DNA of 64,000 nucleotides from Sphingomonadaceae bacterium. GTDB lineage: Bacteria > Pseudomonadota > Alphaproteobacteria > Sphingomonadales > Sphingomonadaceae. The stretch spans positions 154,285 to 218,284 of the forward strand of contig JAECRT010000001.1 in assembly GCA_016000085.1 (NCBI GenBank), written 5' to 3'. Position numbers and translations under genes: made by a program. This document shows, piece by piece, positions 10,584 through 21,277 of this stretch (position 1 is the first letter of the stretch; each line of letters opens with the position of its first letter). The notes beneath the pieces were generated by a model. That model was not told the origin of the DNA and ran no database searches. It worked only from the letters and a program-made list of their open reading frames with translations.

Positions 10584-13500
10584 ATGCGCTTTTCACGCTT
10601 CTTCATCGACCGGCCGATCTTCGCCGCCGTCATCGCGGTGGTCATCACCGTGGTCGGCGCGCTCGCCTTCATCGGCCTGCCCGTGTCCCAATATCCCGAC
10701 ATCGTGCCGCCAACCGTCACCGTGTCCGCCCAATATCCCGGCGCATCCGCCGAAACGGTCGCCTCGACCGTGGCTGCGCCCATCGAACAGGAAATCAACG
10801 GCGTCGACGACATGCTCTATCAGAGCAGCCAGTCGACCGGCGATGGCAAGGTCGTCATCACCGCGACCTTCAAGATCGGCACCGATCTGGATGCCGCGCA
10901 GGTGCTGGTGCAAAACCGCGTTGCGGTCGCCGTTCCGCGCCTGCCGGAGGAAGTACAGCGCCTTGGCGTCGTTACGCGCAAGACCACGCCCGAATTTCTG
11001 ATGGTCGTGAACCTGCAATCGCCCGACGGCGCGTTCGACCGCAATTATCTGTCCAATTATGCGCTGACGCAGGTGCGCGATCGCCTCGCGCGCCTCGACG
11101 GCGTGGGCGATGTCCAGCTATTCGGATCACGCGACTATGCCATGCGCATCTGGATCGACCCCGATCGCGCCGCCGCGCTCGATCTGACGGCGGGCGAGAT
11201 CGTCTCGGCCCTGCGCGCGCAAAATGTGCAGGTGTCGGCCGGTTCGATCGGCCAACCCCCCTATGATCGGGGCGAAGCCTTCCAGCTTGGCGTCGAAATG
11301 CAGGGCCGCCTGACGGAGCCGGGCCAGTTCGCCAATATCGTTATCCGCACCGATGCCGACGGGCGTCAGGTCCGCGTGGCCGACGTCGCCCGTGTCGAAC
11401 TGGGCGCGCAGGATTATGGCGCGAACACCTATCTGTCGGGCAAGCCCACCGTCGTCATCGCGGTAATGCAGCGCCCCGGCTCCAACGCGCTCGACGCCGC
11501 GGAAAAGGTGAAAGCGGAAATGGACAGCCTGTCCGCCCGCTTTCCCAAGGGGCTGGAATATAGCGTCATCTACAACCCGACCGAATTTATCAGCCAGTCG
11601 ATCGACGCTGTTTACCACACGCTGGTCGAAGCAGTGTTGCTGGTCGTCCTCGTTATCTTGGTTTTCCTCCAGAACTGGCGCGCCGCGATCATCCCAATCA
11701 TCGCCATCCCTGTCTCCCTTATCGGCACCGCGGCGATCCTTGCAGGGCTGGGTTACAGCCTGAATAACCTGTCCCTTTTTGGGCTGGTGCTGGCCATCGG
11801 CATCGTGGTCGATGATGCGATCGTGGTGGTGGAAAATGTCGAACGCAACATCGCGAGCGGCATGACTCCATTAGAAGCGGCCCGCACCTCGATGGACGAG
11901 GTATCTTCCGCCCTTGTCGCCATCGTCCTCGTCCTGTGCGCCGTGTTCGTGCCGACCCTCTTCATCACCGGCATCTCCGGCGCGTTCTATCAGCAGTTCG
12001 CGGTAACCATCTCGACCGCCACTATAATTTCGCTGATATTGTCCCTGACACTTTCCCCCGCCGCCGCTGCACTACTGCTGCATGGCAAGCATGGCCCCCG
12101 CGATCGCAGCGACGATCCGCTCTGGCGGCAGAAAATGGGCATATTAGTGGACGGCTTCAATACCGGTTTCGACCGCCTCAGCACGGGCTATGGCCGCCTC
12201 ACCCGCTTACTCGTCGCCCGGCCCAAGAAGATGTTGCTGACCTATGCCGGTCTGATCGTCGCGACGATCGCCTTGTTCTGGGTCACTCCCGGCGGCTTCA
12301 TCCCGGCGCAGGATCAGGGCTATTTCCTGGCCGTCGCCCAGCTGCCTCCTGGCGCATCGCTGGAGCGTACGGACAAGGTCACGAAGGAAATCGCCGCGCG
12401 TATCATGCCGATTAAAGGGATAAGGGGAGCTGTGATGTTTGCCGGTTTCCATGGTGCGTCGCAGACGCAGGCACCCGACGCAGCGGCCATCTACTTCCCG
12501 TTCAAGAGTTTTGCCGAACGAAAAGCCGAAGGCGCTACTTACGCCGGGATCATGGAGCAGGCGCATAGAGCGTTGGCGGGCTACGATAAGGCGCAAATCC
12601 TTCTGCTGCCTCCGCCCACTATCTCCGGCCTAGTGCCCCCTGGCGGCTTTCGTCTGATGGTGGAGGACCGCGAAGGGCGAGGCTATGCGGCGCTCAACAA
12701 GGTTGCAGGTGACTTCATCGCCAAGGCGAATGAGGAAAGCGGCCTGTCCCAGATCTATACGCTGTTCGGCATCGGCACGCCGCGAATCTACGCCGACGTC
12801 GATCGCCGCAAGGCCGATCTGCTGGGTGTACCCCCACAACGCGTGTTCGAAGCGATGCAGGTCTATCTTGGCTCCGCCTTCGTCAACGATTTCAACTTGC
12901 TGGGCCGCACTTATCGCGTGACGGCACAGGCCGATGCCGACCATCGCGGGTCCGTCGCCGACATCGCCAACCTGAAAGCACGTTCGAATAGCGGTGCCAT
13001 GGTACCGATCGGATCGGTATCGACTTTCGAGGACAGAACAGGCCCCTACCGCGTGGTGCGCTACAATCTGTTGCCGGCGATCGAGATCGATGGCGACAAG
13101 GCGCCCGGCTATTCTTCTGGTCAGGCGCTCTCGACGATGGAAAAACTGGCCGAAACCAACCTGCCGGCGGGCTATGGCACTGAATGGACGGGTGTTGCCT
13201 ATCAGCAGATCAGCGCAGGCAATACCGCCGGTATCGTGTTCGGCATGGCGGTGTTCTTCGTCTTCCTCGTGCTGGCGGCGCAATATGAAAGCCTCACATT
13301 GCCGCTGTCGATCATCCTAATCGTGCCGATGTGCCTGTTCGCAGCGATGCTGGGCGTAAACCTGCGGGGCATGGACAATAATATCCTGACCCAAATCGGT
13401 CTGGTCGTGCTGATCGCGCTGGCGGCCAAGAATGCGATCCTTGTGGTCGAGTTCGCCAAGCAGGCGGAAGAGGAACGAGGCCTGTCGCCCGTCGAAGCCG

Positions 13501-13772
13501 CCATTCAGGCAGCCCAGACACGCCTGCGCCCGATCCTGATGACCAGCTTCGCGTTCATCCTGGGGGCGGTCCCTCTGGTGATCGCAACCGGCGCTGGCGC
13601 GGAACTCCGCCAAGCGCTGGGAACAGCGGTCTTCTTCGGCATGACGGGCGTTACCGCCTTCGGTCTGCTCTTCACCCCAACCTTCTATGTCGTGTGCCGC
13701 GCACTGGGCGACCGCTTCTCCCGCAACAACAGGGACGGCGGTCAGGCGATCGCGCTGCAACCGGCTGAATAG
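10584..13772 (+). CDS. RND multidrug efflux permease (HAE1/AcrB-like)
   Basis: MRFSRFFIDRPIFAAVIAVVITVVGALAFIGLPVSQYPDIVPPTV; LAIGIVVDDAIVVVENVER; LIALAAKNAILVVEFAKQ. Start assigned to ATG 10584. Confidence 0.96.
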   Translation: MRFSRFFIDRPIFAAVIAVVITVVGALAFIGLPVSQYPDIVPPTVTVSAQYPGASAETVASTVAAPIEQEINGVDDMLYQSSQSTGDGKVVITATFKIGTDLDAAQVLVQNRVAVAVPRLPEEVQRLGVVTRKTTPEFLMVVNLQSPDGAFDRNYLSNYALTQVRDRLARLDGVGDVQLFGSRDYAMRIWIDPDRAAALDLTAGEIVSALRAQNVQVSAGSIGQPPYDRGEAFQLGVEMQGRLTEPGQFANIVIRTDADGRQVRVADVARVELGAQDYGANTYLSGKPTVVIAVMQRPGSNALDAAEKVKAEMDSLSARFPKGLEYSVIYNPTEFISQSIDAVYHTLVEAVLLVVLVILVFLQNWRAAIIPIIAIPVSLIGTAAILAGLGYSLNNLSLFGLVLAIGIVVDDAIVVVENVERNIASGMTPLEAARTSMDEVSSALVAIVLVLCAVFVPTLFITGISGAFYQQFAVTISTATIISLILSLTLSPAAAALLLHGKHGPRDRSDDPLWRQKMGILVDGFNTGFDRLSTGYGRLTRLLVARPKKMLLTYAGLIVATIALFWVTPGGFIPAQDQGYFLAVAQLPPGASLERTDKVTKEIAARIMPIKGIRGAVMFAGFHGASQTQAPDAAAIYFPFKSFAERKAEGATYAGIMEQAHRALAGYDKAQILLLPPPTISGLVPPGGFRLMVEDREGRGYAALNKVAGDFIAKANEESGLSQIYTLFGIGTPRIYADVDRRKADLLGVPPQRVFEAMQVYLGSAFVNDFNLLGRTYRVTAQADADHRGSVADIANLKARSNSGAMVPIGSVSTFEDRTGPYRVVRYNLLPAIEIDGDKAPGYSSGQALSTMEKLAETNLPAGYGTEWTGVAYQQISAGNTAGIVFGMAVFFVFLVLAAQYESLTLPLSIILIVPMCLFAAMLGVNLRGMDNNILTQIGLVVLIALAAKNAILVVEFAKQAEEERGLSPVEAAIQAAQTRLRPILMTSFAFILGAVPLVIATGAGAELRQALGTAVFFGMTGVTAFGLLFTPTFYVVCRALGDRFSRNNRDGGQAIALQPAE

Positions 13773-13783
13773 GACTAAGTGTC

Positions 13784-15202
13784 ATGACAAGAAACTTTCC
13801 AAAAAGCGTCATCGCCCTTTTGCTCGGCGCCAGCGCCCTGACAGCGTGCGCCACAGGGCCGGACTATCACCCCCCTGCCACGACGACGAGTGCCGCCGCG
13901 CCGTTCATCGGCACGGCCAGTCCGGCGGTCAGCACCGCAGCAGCAGACGATCACTGGTGGCGGCTCTATAGCGACCCCATACTCGACAGGCTGGTGACCG
14001 ATGCCCTGGCGGCCAACACCGACATCCGCGTCGCGGTCGCCAGACTGGAGCGCGCCCGCGCCCAGTTGCGCGGCGCACGATCGGATCGGCTACCCAGCAC
14101 CGCGCTCAGCGGATCGCCCGGCTATGGCCGGGTGTCCGAAAGCCAAGCCCTGCCAGGCATGGACCGGGAGAACTGGACGGTCAGTGCTGGCCTCAACGTC
14201 GCGTATGAAATCGACCTGTTCGGCCGGGTGAAGCGTAGCATCGAGGCGGCGCGTGGTGACGTGGGCGCGGCGGCGGGCGATGCCGACGCGGTGCGGGTCG
14301 CTGTCGTCTCCGACACGGTGCGCGCCTATGTCGACGTCACGGCATCGGCCCAACGGATCGCGGTGGCGCAGGAGACGGTCGATCTGCTCGACAAGTCGAT
14401 CCGCATCACCAATGCGCGGTTTGAGGCGGGGCGCTCGGACCGGTTGGACGTAATCCGCGCGACCACCCTGCGCGACCAGCAAAAGGCATTGATCCCCAAT
14501 CTGGTGGCCGACCGCGATGCCGCGCTGTTCCGGCTGGCGACACTGACCGGGCGGACGCCACAGGATCTGCCCGCCGATGTGCGCGACAGCAAGGTCACGC
14601 CTGACCTGACCCAACCGATCCCGGTCGGTGACGGGCAAGGCTTGCTCGCGCGTCGCCCCGATGTGCGGGCCGCCGAACAGAGACTGGCGGCGGACACCGC
14701 GCGCGTCGGTGTGGCTACGGCGGATCTCTACCCCCGCATCACACTGGGCGGATCGATCGGCACTACCGCGGTCGGCGGCGGCAATTTTTTGGGCGGCGGC
14801 CCGCTCAACTTTCTGCTGGGGCCGCTCATCAACTGGGCCTTCCCCAATCAGGAAGCGAACCGGGCGCGGATTGTCGCGGCCAAAGCCGATGGCGCGGCGT
14901 CGCTCGCAACGTTCGACGGCACAGTGCTGCGGGCGCTGGAGGAAACCGAAACGGCCTTGTCATCCTATGGCAATGCGCTGGAACGACGGGAGACTCTCAA
15001 GTCCGCGCGGGACGAGGCGGCCCGAGCGGCGCGCATCAGCCTTGCTCGCCAACGCGAAGGGCAGATCGATTTCCTGACCGTTCTGGATGCGCTACGGACG
15101 CAGGCGGCGGCGGATGCTGACTTGGCTACCGCAAATCGCGCGGTTGCCTTTGCGCAGGTGGACCTGTTTCGTGCGCTCGGTGGGGGGTGGACCACGACCT
15201 GA
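13784..15202 (+). CDS. Efflux outer-membrane lipoprotein (NodT/OprM family)
   Basis: Lipobox-like LTACATGPDYHPP; WWRLYSDPILDRLVTDALAANTDIRVAVARLE. Confidence 0.95.
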   Translation: MTRNFPKSVIALLLGASALTACATGPDYHPPATTTSAAAPFIGTASPAVSTAAADDHWWRLYSDPILDRLVTDALAANTDIRVAVARLERARAQLRGARSDRLPSTALSGSPGYGRVSESQALPGMDRENWTVSAGLNVAYEIDLFGRVKRSIEAARGDVGAAAGDADAVRVAVVSDTVRAYVDVTASAQRIAVAQETVDLLDKSIRITNARFEAGRSDRLDVIRATTLRDQQKALIPNLVADRDAALFRLATLTGRTPQDLPADVRDSKVTPDLTQPIPVGDGQGLLARRPDVRAAEQRLAADTARVGVATADLYPRITLGGSIGTTAVGGGNFLGGGPLNFLLGPLINWAFPNQEANRARIVAAKADGAASLATFDGTVLRALEETETALSSYGNALERRETLKSARDEAARAARISLARQREGQIDFLTVLDALRTQAAADADLATANRAVAFAQVDLFRALGGGWTTT

Positions 15203-15314
15203 TCCATTGCGCTCGACTGGCTAACTTGAACCACCGGCTCAGACCGTTGGCGAGACGGACAGGATAGCTCAGCCAACTTGCTGGCCGTGGAGAAACCAGA
15301 TAATCGACGCAGCC

Positions 15315-16010
15315 ATGGCCGATATTCGTGAGTTTCGTTTTCCTGATGCTCGGGCCGCCGCCGATGCGCTGGCGCAGGCGATTGCCGATCGGCTGGCGGC
15401 GGCGATTGCCGAACGCGCGACGGCGACCGTCGCCTTGTCTGGGGGCCGGTCGCCCGCTGCGGTATTCGAAGCGTTGCACGATGTGGCGCTGCCCTGGGAC
15501 AAGGTCGTCATTACGCAGGTCGATGAGCGGTGGGTGCCGATGAATCATCCCGACAGTAACAGCCAGTTGATCCGTTGCCATCTATTGCAGGGGTTCGCCG
15601 CTGCCGCCCGCTTCGTGCCGATGAAGAATGACGCCTCGACCGCGCGGGCCGGTCAGCCGGAATGCGAGGCGGCGCTGCATGCCCTGCCGCTGCCGTTCGA
15701 TGTCATGCTGCTGGGCATGGGCGAGGATGGCCATACCGCGTCGCTCTTTCCCGAAGCAGCGGAATTGCAGGAAGGGCTAACGACACGGGCGCTGACACTA
15801 GCGCTCACGCCGCCCGCCGCGCCCCACGAGCGCATGTCGTTGAGCGCGCGGGGATTGCTTGAAAGCCGGGTGCTGATCCTACAAATCGGCGGCGCGGCCA
15901 AGGAGGCGGTCTATCGCGCGGCGCTGGCGCAGGGGCCGGTCGAGGACATGCCGATCCGCGCGATCCTCCGCCAGACCAAGGTGCCGGTCGAAGTCTGGAT
16001 CAGCGAGTAG
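15315..16010 (+). CDS. pgl: 6-phosphogluconolactonase
   Basis: ALSGGRSPAAVFEAL, TQVDERWVPMNHPDSN, LLGMGEDGHTASLFP. Confidence 0.93.
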   Translation: MADIREFRFPDARAAADALAQAIADRLAAAIAERATATVALSGGRSPAAVFEALHDVALPWDKVVITQVDERWVPMNHPDSNSQLIRCHLLQGFAAAARFVPMKNDASTARAGQPECEAALHALPLPFDVMLLGMGEDGHTASLFPEAAELQEGLTTRALTLALTPPAAPHERMSLSARGLLESRVLILQIGGAAKEAVYRAALAQGPVEDMPIRAILRQTKVPVEVWISE

Positions 16011-16461
16011 AAACCCCGCTGCCTTGCAGCAGCGCCATGCGCAGGCACTGGCACACTATTTCGTCGCGCTGGTTAATCAGTCGGTGGGTGAAGGTGACGA
16101 TGCCCGCGCCCGGACGCGATTTGCTGGCTTTCAAATCGGTCACTTCGGTTTCCGCGCGAAGCGTGTCGCCAAGGAACACCGGCTTTGGCATGACGAGCTT
16201 TTCATAGCCCAGATTGGCGATCAGCGTGCCCAGCGTCGTGTCGCCCACCGACAGGCCGACCATCAACGCGAAGGTGAAGGTGCCGTTGACGAGGATCTGA
16301 CCAAACTCGCTCGCCTTTGCCGCTTCCGCGTCGATATGCAGCGGCTGCGGATTATGGGTCATGACGGAAAAGAGAAGATTGTCGGTCTCCGTTACGGTGC
16401 GACGGATGTCATGGGCGATGCGATCGCCAATGGTCCACTGATCAAACGCGCGACCGGCCAT
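16000..16461 (-). CDS. MaoC family (R)-hydratase/dehydratase
   Basis: Hot-dog fold MaoC signature: TVTETDNLLFSVMTHNPQPLHIDAEAAKASEFGQILVNGTFTFALMVGLSV. Confidence 0.85.
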   Translation of the reverse strand: MAGRAFDQWTIGDRIAHDIRRTVTETDNLLFSVMTHNPQPLHIDAEAAKASEFGQILVNGTFTFALMVGLSVGDTTLGTLIANLGYEKLVMPKPVFLGDTLRAETEVTDLKASKSRPGAGIVTFTHRLINQRDEIVCQCLRMALLQGSGVSTR

Positions 16462-16594
16462 GGGGGTTCGTCCTCTCTTAACTTCGCATATTTCCCGGTA
16501 AATCGGTAATTTTATGTCGATGAAGTGAAATTAAATAACGCGCCGGGTCTTTCAACACTGCCGACCATCGCATGACGAGGGGGCAGTAGGACAG

Positions 16595-18439
16595 CTAGAG
16601 CGCGACGGCCTTATCGACTTTCACCAACAACATGCCCTCACTGACCTGCCCGCCCTCGCTGGCGTTGAGTTCCGCGATGACGCCATCGAAGGGCGCGACC
16701 AGGCTATGCTCCATTTTCATAGCTTCCAGGGTAAGAAGCTTCTGGCCTTTTTTGACATCATCGCCCGCGCTGACCGCGACGGCGATAATGCGACCGGGCA
16801 TGGGTGAGAGAATGGCGCCGTCGGAGGCGTCCGTCCCACCCGCCCCACCCGCACGCCATGGCGCCAGTCGCCAGACCTGCCCGCCCTGCACGACGAGCAC
16901 ATCGGCCAGCGGTTCGTCCGCGCCTTCACGCGGATCGCAGCGGATGACGATCTTTTCGCCGTCGAGCAGAAACGCGGCTTCGTCATGTACCGGCGCATTG
17001 AGGCGGAAGCCTGCCAGCGCGCCACCACGCATCAGGCTGGCGGCCGCGTCGGCAAGGGCGTCGTCGTCCGGGTGGGCAGCGGGCATCAGTGCGTCGCCCT
17101 CTCGCCCGATCAGGCCGGTGTCGAGCCGGGCCGCGACGAAATCGGGATGATCGAGCGCCTTGACCAGAAAACCCGCATTGGTCTTGAGCGGCCAGATGGC
17201 GGTATCGTCCAATGCTTCGGCCAGTGTAGCGCGCGCGGCGTCGCGGGTCGCGCCATGGGCAATGACCTTGGCGATCATCGGATCATAATAAGGTGATATG
17301 ACCGCACCCTGCGCTACCCCGGTATCGATCCGGCACCCCTCGCCCAGTTCGAACGTGTCGAGCGTGCCGATCGAGGGCAAAAACCCCTTGGCCGGGTCTT
17401 CGGCATAGAGCCGCGCTTCCATCGCCCAGCCATTGATCGACAATTCCGCCTGCGCCTTGGGCAGCGGTTCGCCAGACGCCACGCGCAATTGCCATTCGAC
17501 CAGATCCTGACCGGTAATCTCTTCAGTTACCGGATGTTCGACCTGAAGCCGGGTGTTCATTTCCATAAACCAGATGCGATCGGCGCGCAGGCCTTCCGAT
17601 CCGTCGGCGATGAACTCTATCGTGCCAGCGCCGACATAGTCGACCGCCTTGGCAGCGCGAACCGCCGCAGCACAGATGGCTTCGCGCGTCGCTGCGTCCA
17701 TGCCGGGCGCAGGGGCTTCCTCGATCACCTTCTGGTGACGGCGCTGTAACGAGCAGTCGCGCTCGAACAGGTGGACGACATTGCCATGCGTGTCGCCAAA
17801 TATCTGCACTTCGATATGGCGCGGGTTTGTGACCCATTTTTCCAGCAGCACCTGGTCGTTGCCAAAGGAGGAGGCCGCCTCACGCTGGCAAGAGAGCAGC
17901 GCGTCGGCAAAATCGGCGGGGGCGTCGACCTTGCGCATCCCCTTGCCGCCGCCGCCCGCGACCGCCTTGATGAGGACGGGATAGCCTATCGCGTCCGCCT
18001 CCGCCTTGAGGCGTTCTGGGGCTTGGTCGGCGCCCAGATAACCGGGGGTCGTGGGGACGCCGGCATCCTGCATCAGCGTCTTGGCGGCGTCTTTCAGCCC
18101 CATGGCGGTGATGCTGGCAGGGTTCGGCCCGACCCAGATCAACCCGGCATCCTGGACAGCCTGCGCAAAAGCGGCATTTTCGCTGAGGAAGCCATAGCCG
18201 GGATGAATCGCCTGCGCGCCGCTTTCCAGCGCGGCGGCAATGATCTTGTCGCCGACAAGATAGGATTCACGCACCGGCGAGGGGCCGATATGCACGGCCG
18301 CGTCGGCGGAGCGGACATGAAGCGCATGGGCGTCGGCGTCCGAATAGACGGCGACGGTATGAATACCCAGCCGACGCGCGGTACGGATGATCCGGCAAGC
18401 GATTTCGCCGCGATTGGCGATGAGGAGAGACTGGATCAT
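16595..18439 (-). CDS. liuD: Acyl-CoA carboxylase biotin carboxylase/BCCP subunit (methylcrotonyl-CoA carboxylase alpha-like)
   Basis: MIQSLLIANRGEIACRIIRTARRLG; biotin site EAMKMEHSL near the C-terminus; operon context with IVD. Start reassigned to ATG 18439. Confidence 0.88.
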   Translation of the reverse strand: MIQSLLIANRGEIACRIIRTARRLGIHTVAVYSDADAHALHVRSADAAVHIGPSPVRESYLVGDKIIAAALESGAQAIHPGYGFLSENAAFAQAVQDAGLIWVGPNPASITAMGLKDAAKTLMQDAGVPTTPGYLGADQAPERLKAEADAIGYPVLIKAVAGGGGKGMRKVDAPADFADALLSCQREAASSFGNDQVLLEKWVTNPRHIEVQIFGDTHGNVVHLFERDCSLQRRHQKVIEEAPAPGMDAATREAICAAAVRAAKAVDYVGAGTIEFIADGSEGLRADRIWFMEMNTRLQVEHPVTEEITGQDLVEWQLRVASGEPLPKAQAELSINGWAMEARLYAEDPAKGFLPSIGTLDTFELGEGCRIDTGVAQGAVISPYYDPMIAKVIAHGATRDAARATLAEALDDTAIWPLKTNAGFLVKALDHPDFVAARLDTGLIGREGDALMPAAHPDDDALADAAASLMRGGALAGFRLNAPVHDEAAFLLDGEKIVIRCDPREGADEPLADVLVVQGGQVWRLAPWRAGGAGGTDASDGAILSPMPGRIIAVAVSAGDDVKKGQKLLTLEAMKMEHSLVAPFDGVIAELNASEGGQVSEGMLLVKVDKAVAL

Positions 18440-18444
18440 CACGC

Positions 18445-20046
18445 TCACATCCTGAAGATGCCGAACTGCGCACGATCGGCGATCGGCGCGTTCAGCGTTG
18501 CGGCAAAGGCGAGGCCCAGCACATTGCGGGTCTGGGCGGGATCGATGATGCCATCGTCCCATAGGCGCGACGTCGCATAATATGGGTTGCCTTCATCCTC
18601 ATATTTCTGGCGGATCGGCGCCTTGAAGGCTTCGGCCTGTTCCGGCGTCCATTGCGCGGCGTCACGATGCACCGTCGCCAGCACGCTCGCCGCCTGTTCG
18701 CCACCCATCACCGATATCCGCGCATTGGGCCATGTGAACAGGAAGCGAGGTTGATAGGCGCGGCCACACATGCCGTAATTGCCCGCGCCAAAGCTGCCGC
18801 CGATCAGTACGGTGATTTTGGGCACATTCGCCGTGGCGACCGCCATCACCAGCTTTGCGCCATTCTTTGCAATGCCTTCTGCTTCATATTTGCCACCGAC
18901 CATGAAGCCGGAAATATTCTGAAGGAACAGTAGCGGTATGCGCCGTTGGCAGGCGAGTTCGATGAAATGTGCGCCCTTTAGCGCGCTTTCGCTGAACAGC
19001 ACGCCATTATTGGCGAGGATGGCGACCGGCATCCCCCAGATATGGGCAAAGCCGCAAACCAGCGTCGTGCCGTACAGCGCCTTGAACTCGTGAAATTCGC
19101 TGCCGTCGACGATGCGACTGATAACCTCTCGGACATCATAGGGCGCGCGTACATCCTGGGGGATGATGCCGTATAATTCCTGCGGATCATATTTGGGGGC
19201 TTGCGGCTCCCGCATGTTGAGGTCGATCGAAGGCGCGGGTTGCAAGGTGGAAATGATGTCGCGCACGATTGTCAGCGCATGTTCGTCATTTTCCGCGACA
19301 TGATCGACCACGCCCGACCGGCGGCCATGCAGGTCGCCCCCGCCGAGATCCTCTGCGCTGATGACCTCCCCCGTCGCCGCCTGTACCAGAGGCGGCCCGG
19401 CGAGGAAAATCGTGCCCTGATTGCGCACTATCACGGTTTCATCGGACATGGCTGGCACATAGGCGCCGCCCGCTGTGCAACTGCCCATGACGCAGGCGAT
19501 CTGGGGAATGCCGCGCGCGGACATTTGCGCCTGATTGTAGAAGATGCGACCGAAATGCTCGCGATCGGGGAAGACTTCGGCCTGATTGGGCAGGTTTGCG
19601 CCGCCGCTGTCGACCAAATAGACGCAGGGCAACTGGTTTTCGAGCGCGATTTCCTGCGCGCGCAGATGCTTTTTCACGGTCAGGGGGAAGTAGGTTCCCC
19701 CTTTCACCGTCGCATCGTTGCAGCCGATCATCACCTGTCGCCCCGACACTCGCCCAATTCCGGCGATCAGCCCAGCGCCAGGCACTTCGTCACCATAGAG
19801 CCCGTTGGCGGCCAGCTGGCCCACTTCCAGAAAGGGCGAGCCGGGGTCGAGCAGATGTTCGACGCGATCACGCGGCAACAGCTTGCCACGCGCGATATGC
19901 TTGTCGCGGGCGCTGGCGGAGCCGCCTTGTGCGGCATCCGCGACAATGCTGCGCAATTGACTGGCAAGCGCTTCATTATGGGCGAAATTCGCGCGGAAAG
20001 CGTCGCTGTCGGGCGAGATGTTCGATGTGAGGACGGGCGCGCTCAT
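18445..20046 (-). CDS. liuB: Acyl-CoA carboxylase carboxyltransferase subunit (methylcrotonyl-CoA carboxylase beta-like)
   Basis: [87 protein letters not shown]. Start at ATG 20046. Confidence 0.9.
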   Translation of the reverse strand: MSAPVLTSNISPDSDAFRANFAHNEALASQLRSIVADAAQGGSASARDKHIARGKLLPRDRVEHLLDPGSPFLEVGQLAANGLYGDEVPGAGLIAGIGRVSGRQVMIGCNDATVKGGTYFPLTVKKHLRAQEIALENQLPCVYLVDSGGANLPNQAEVFPDREHFGRIFYNQAQMSARGIPQIACVMGSCTAGGAYVPAMSDETVIVRNQGTIFLAGPPLVQAATGEVISAEDLGGGDLHGRRSGVVDHVAENDEHALTIVRDIISTLQPAPSIDLNMREPQAPKYDPQELYGIIPQDVRAPYDVREVISRIVDGSEFHEFKALYGTTLVCGFAHIWGMPVAILANNGVLFSESALKGAHFIELACQRRIPLLFLQNISGFMVGGKYEAEGIAKNGAKLVMAVATANVPKITVLIGGSFGAGNYGMCGRAYQPRFLFTWPNARISVMGGEQAASVLATVHRDAAQWTPEQAEAFKAPIRQKYEDEGNPYYATSRLWDDGIIDPAQTRNVLGLAFAATLNAPIADRAQFGIFRM

Positions 20047-21191
20047 GCCCCGATCAATTCCCGGCCGATCAACATGCGGCGAATTTCGTTCGTGCCTGCG
20101 CCGATGTCCAGCAGTTTGGCATCGCGCATGAAGCGTTCCACCGGCCAGTCCTTGGTATAGCCCGCGCCGCCCAGCGCCTGCACCGCTTCGAGCGCGGTCT
20201 TCATCGCATTTTCGCTCGCCAGCAGGATCGCGCCCGCCGCATCGAAGCGCGTCGTCTTGCCCGCGTCGCAGGCGCGCGCCACCGCATAGACATAGGCGCG
20301 CGCGGAGTTCAGCGCGACATACATGTCGGCGATCTTCGCCTGCATCAACTGGAAGGCGCCGATCGGCTTGCCGAACTGCTTGCGCTCGCGGACATAGGGC
20401 AGCACGACATCGAGGCACGCCTGCATGATGCCAAGCTGAATACCCGACAGGACCGTGCGTTCATAATCCAGCCCCGACATCAGGATGCCGACGCCGCCAT
20501 TGAGCGGGCCCATGATATTATCTTCTGGTACTTCGCAATCCTCGAACACCAGTTCGGCGGTGGGCGATCCGCGCATCCCCATCTTCGCGATCTTCTGGCC
20601 GATCGAAAAGCCCTTCATATCCTTTTCGATGAGGAAGGTGCTGATGCCCTTCGACCCCTCGCCTGTCTTGGCATAAACCACGAGCGTGTCGGCATAGGCC
20701 GCGTTGGTGATCCAGAATTTGGTGCCGTTGAGGATATAACGATCCCCCTTTTTCTCCGCCTTGAGCTTCATCGACACGACGTCCGACCCCGCGCCCGCTT
20801 CGGACATGGCCAGAGAGCCGACATGCTCGCCGGAAATCAGCTTGGGAAGATATCTCGCCTTTTGCGCTTCATTGCCCCAGCGCCGGATCTGGTTGACGCA
20901 CAGATTGGAGTGGGCGCCGTAGCTGAGGCCGATCGATGCCGATGCGCGCGCGACTTCTTCCTGCGCGACGACATGTTCCAGATAGCCGAGGCCCAGACCA
21001 CCATATGTTTCTTCCACGGTGATGCCATGCAGGCCCAGCGCACCCATTTCGGGCCAGAGTTCGCGCGGGAACCAATCCTTTTCATCAATCTCCGCAGCCA
21101 ACGGCGCGATCTTGTCGGTGGAAAAACGCGCGGCGCTCTCACGGATCATATCCGCATTGTCGCCCAGCCCGAAATCGAAATCGGTCATCAA
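20043..21191 (-). CDS. liuA: Isovaleryl-CoA dehydrogenase
   Basis: Acyl-CoA dehydrogenase motifs ([76 protein letters not shown]); first gene of the carboxylase operon. Confidence 0.9.
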   Translation of the reverse strand: MMTDFDFGLGDNADMIRESAARFSTDKIAPLAAEIDEKDWFPRELWPEMGALGLHGITVEETYGGLGLGYLEHVVAQEEVARASASIGLSYGAHSNLCVNQIRRWGNEAQKARYLPKLISGEHVGSLAMSEAGAGSDVVSMKLKAEKKGDRYILNGTKFWITNAAYADTLVVYAKTGEGSKGISTFLIEKDMKGFSIGQKIAKMGMRGSPTAELVFEDCEVPEDNIMGPLNGGVGILMSGLDYERTVLSGIQLGIMQACLDVVLPYVRERKQFGKPIGAFQLMQAKIADMYVALNSARAYVYAVARACDAGKTTRFDAAGAILLASENAMKTALEAVQALGGAGYTKDWPVERFMRDAKLLDIGAGTNEIRRMLIGRELIGA

Positions 21192-21260
21192 TCGCTCTCC
21201 TTTGGTACAGGGATAGCAAGGGATGCCGGATATTAAAATTGAAAGTTTCTTTTACCCAGC

Positions 21261-21277
21261 TATAGATACTATCTATA
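21261..21277. promoter_or_regulatory. 17-bp perfect palindrome TATAGATA-C-TATCTATA, putative LysR operator
   Basis: Perfect inverted repeat directly abutting the lysR ATG at 21278, in the lysR/IVD divergent intergenic region. Confidence 0.65.

Noticed and set aside
19201-20160. 319-aa plus-strand ORF opposite the carboxyltransferase gene
   Set aside because: Antisense artefact opposite an unambiguous carboxyltransferase.
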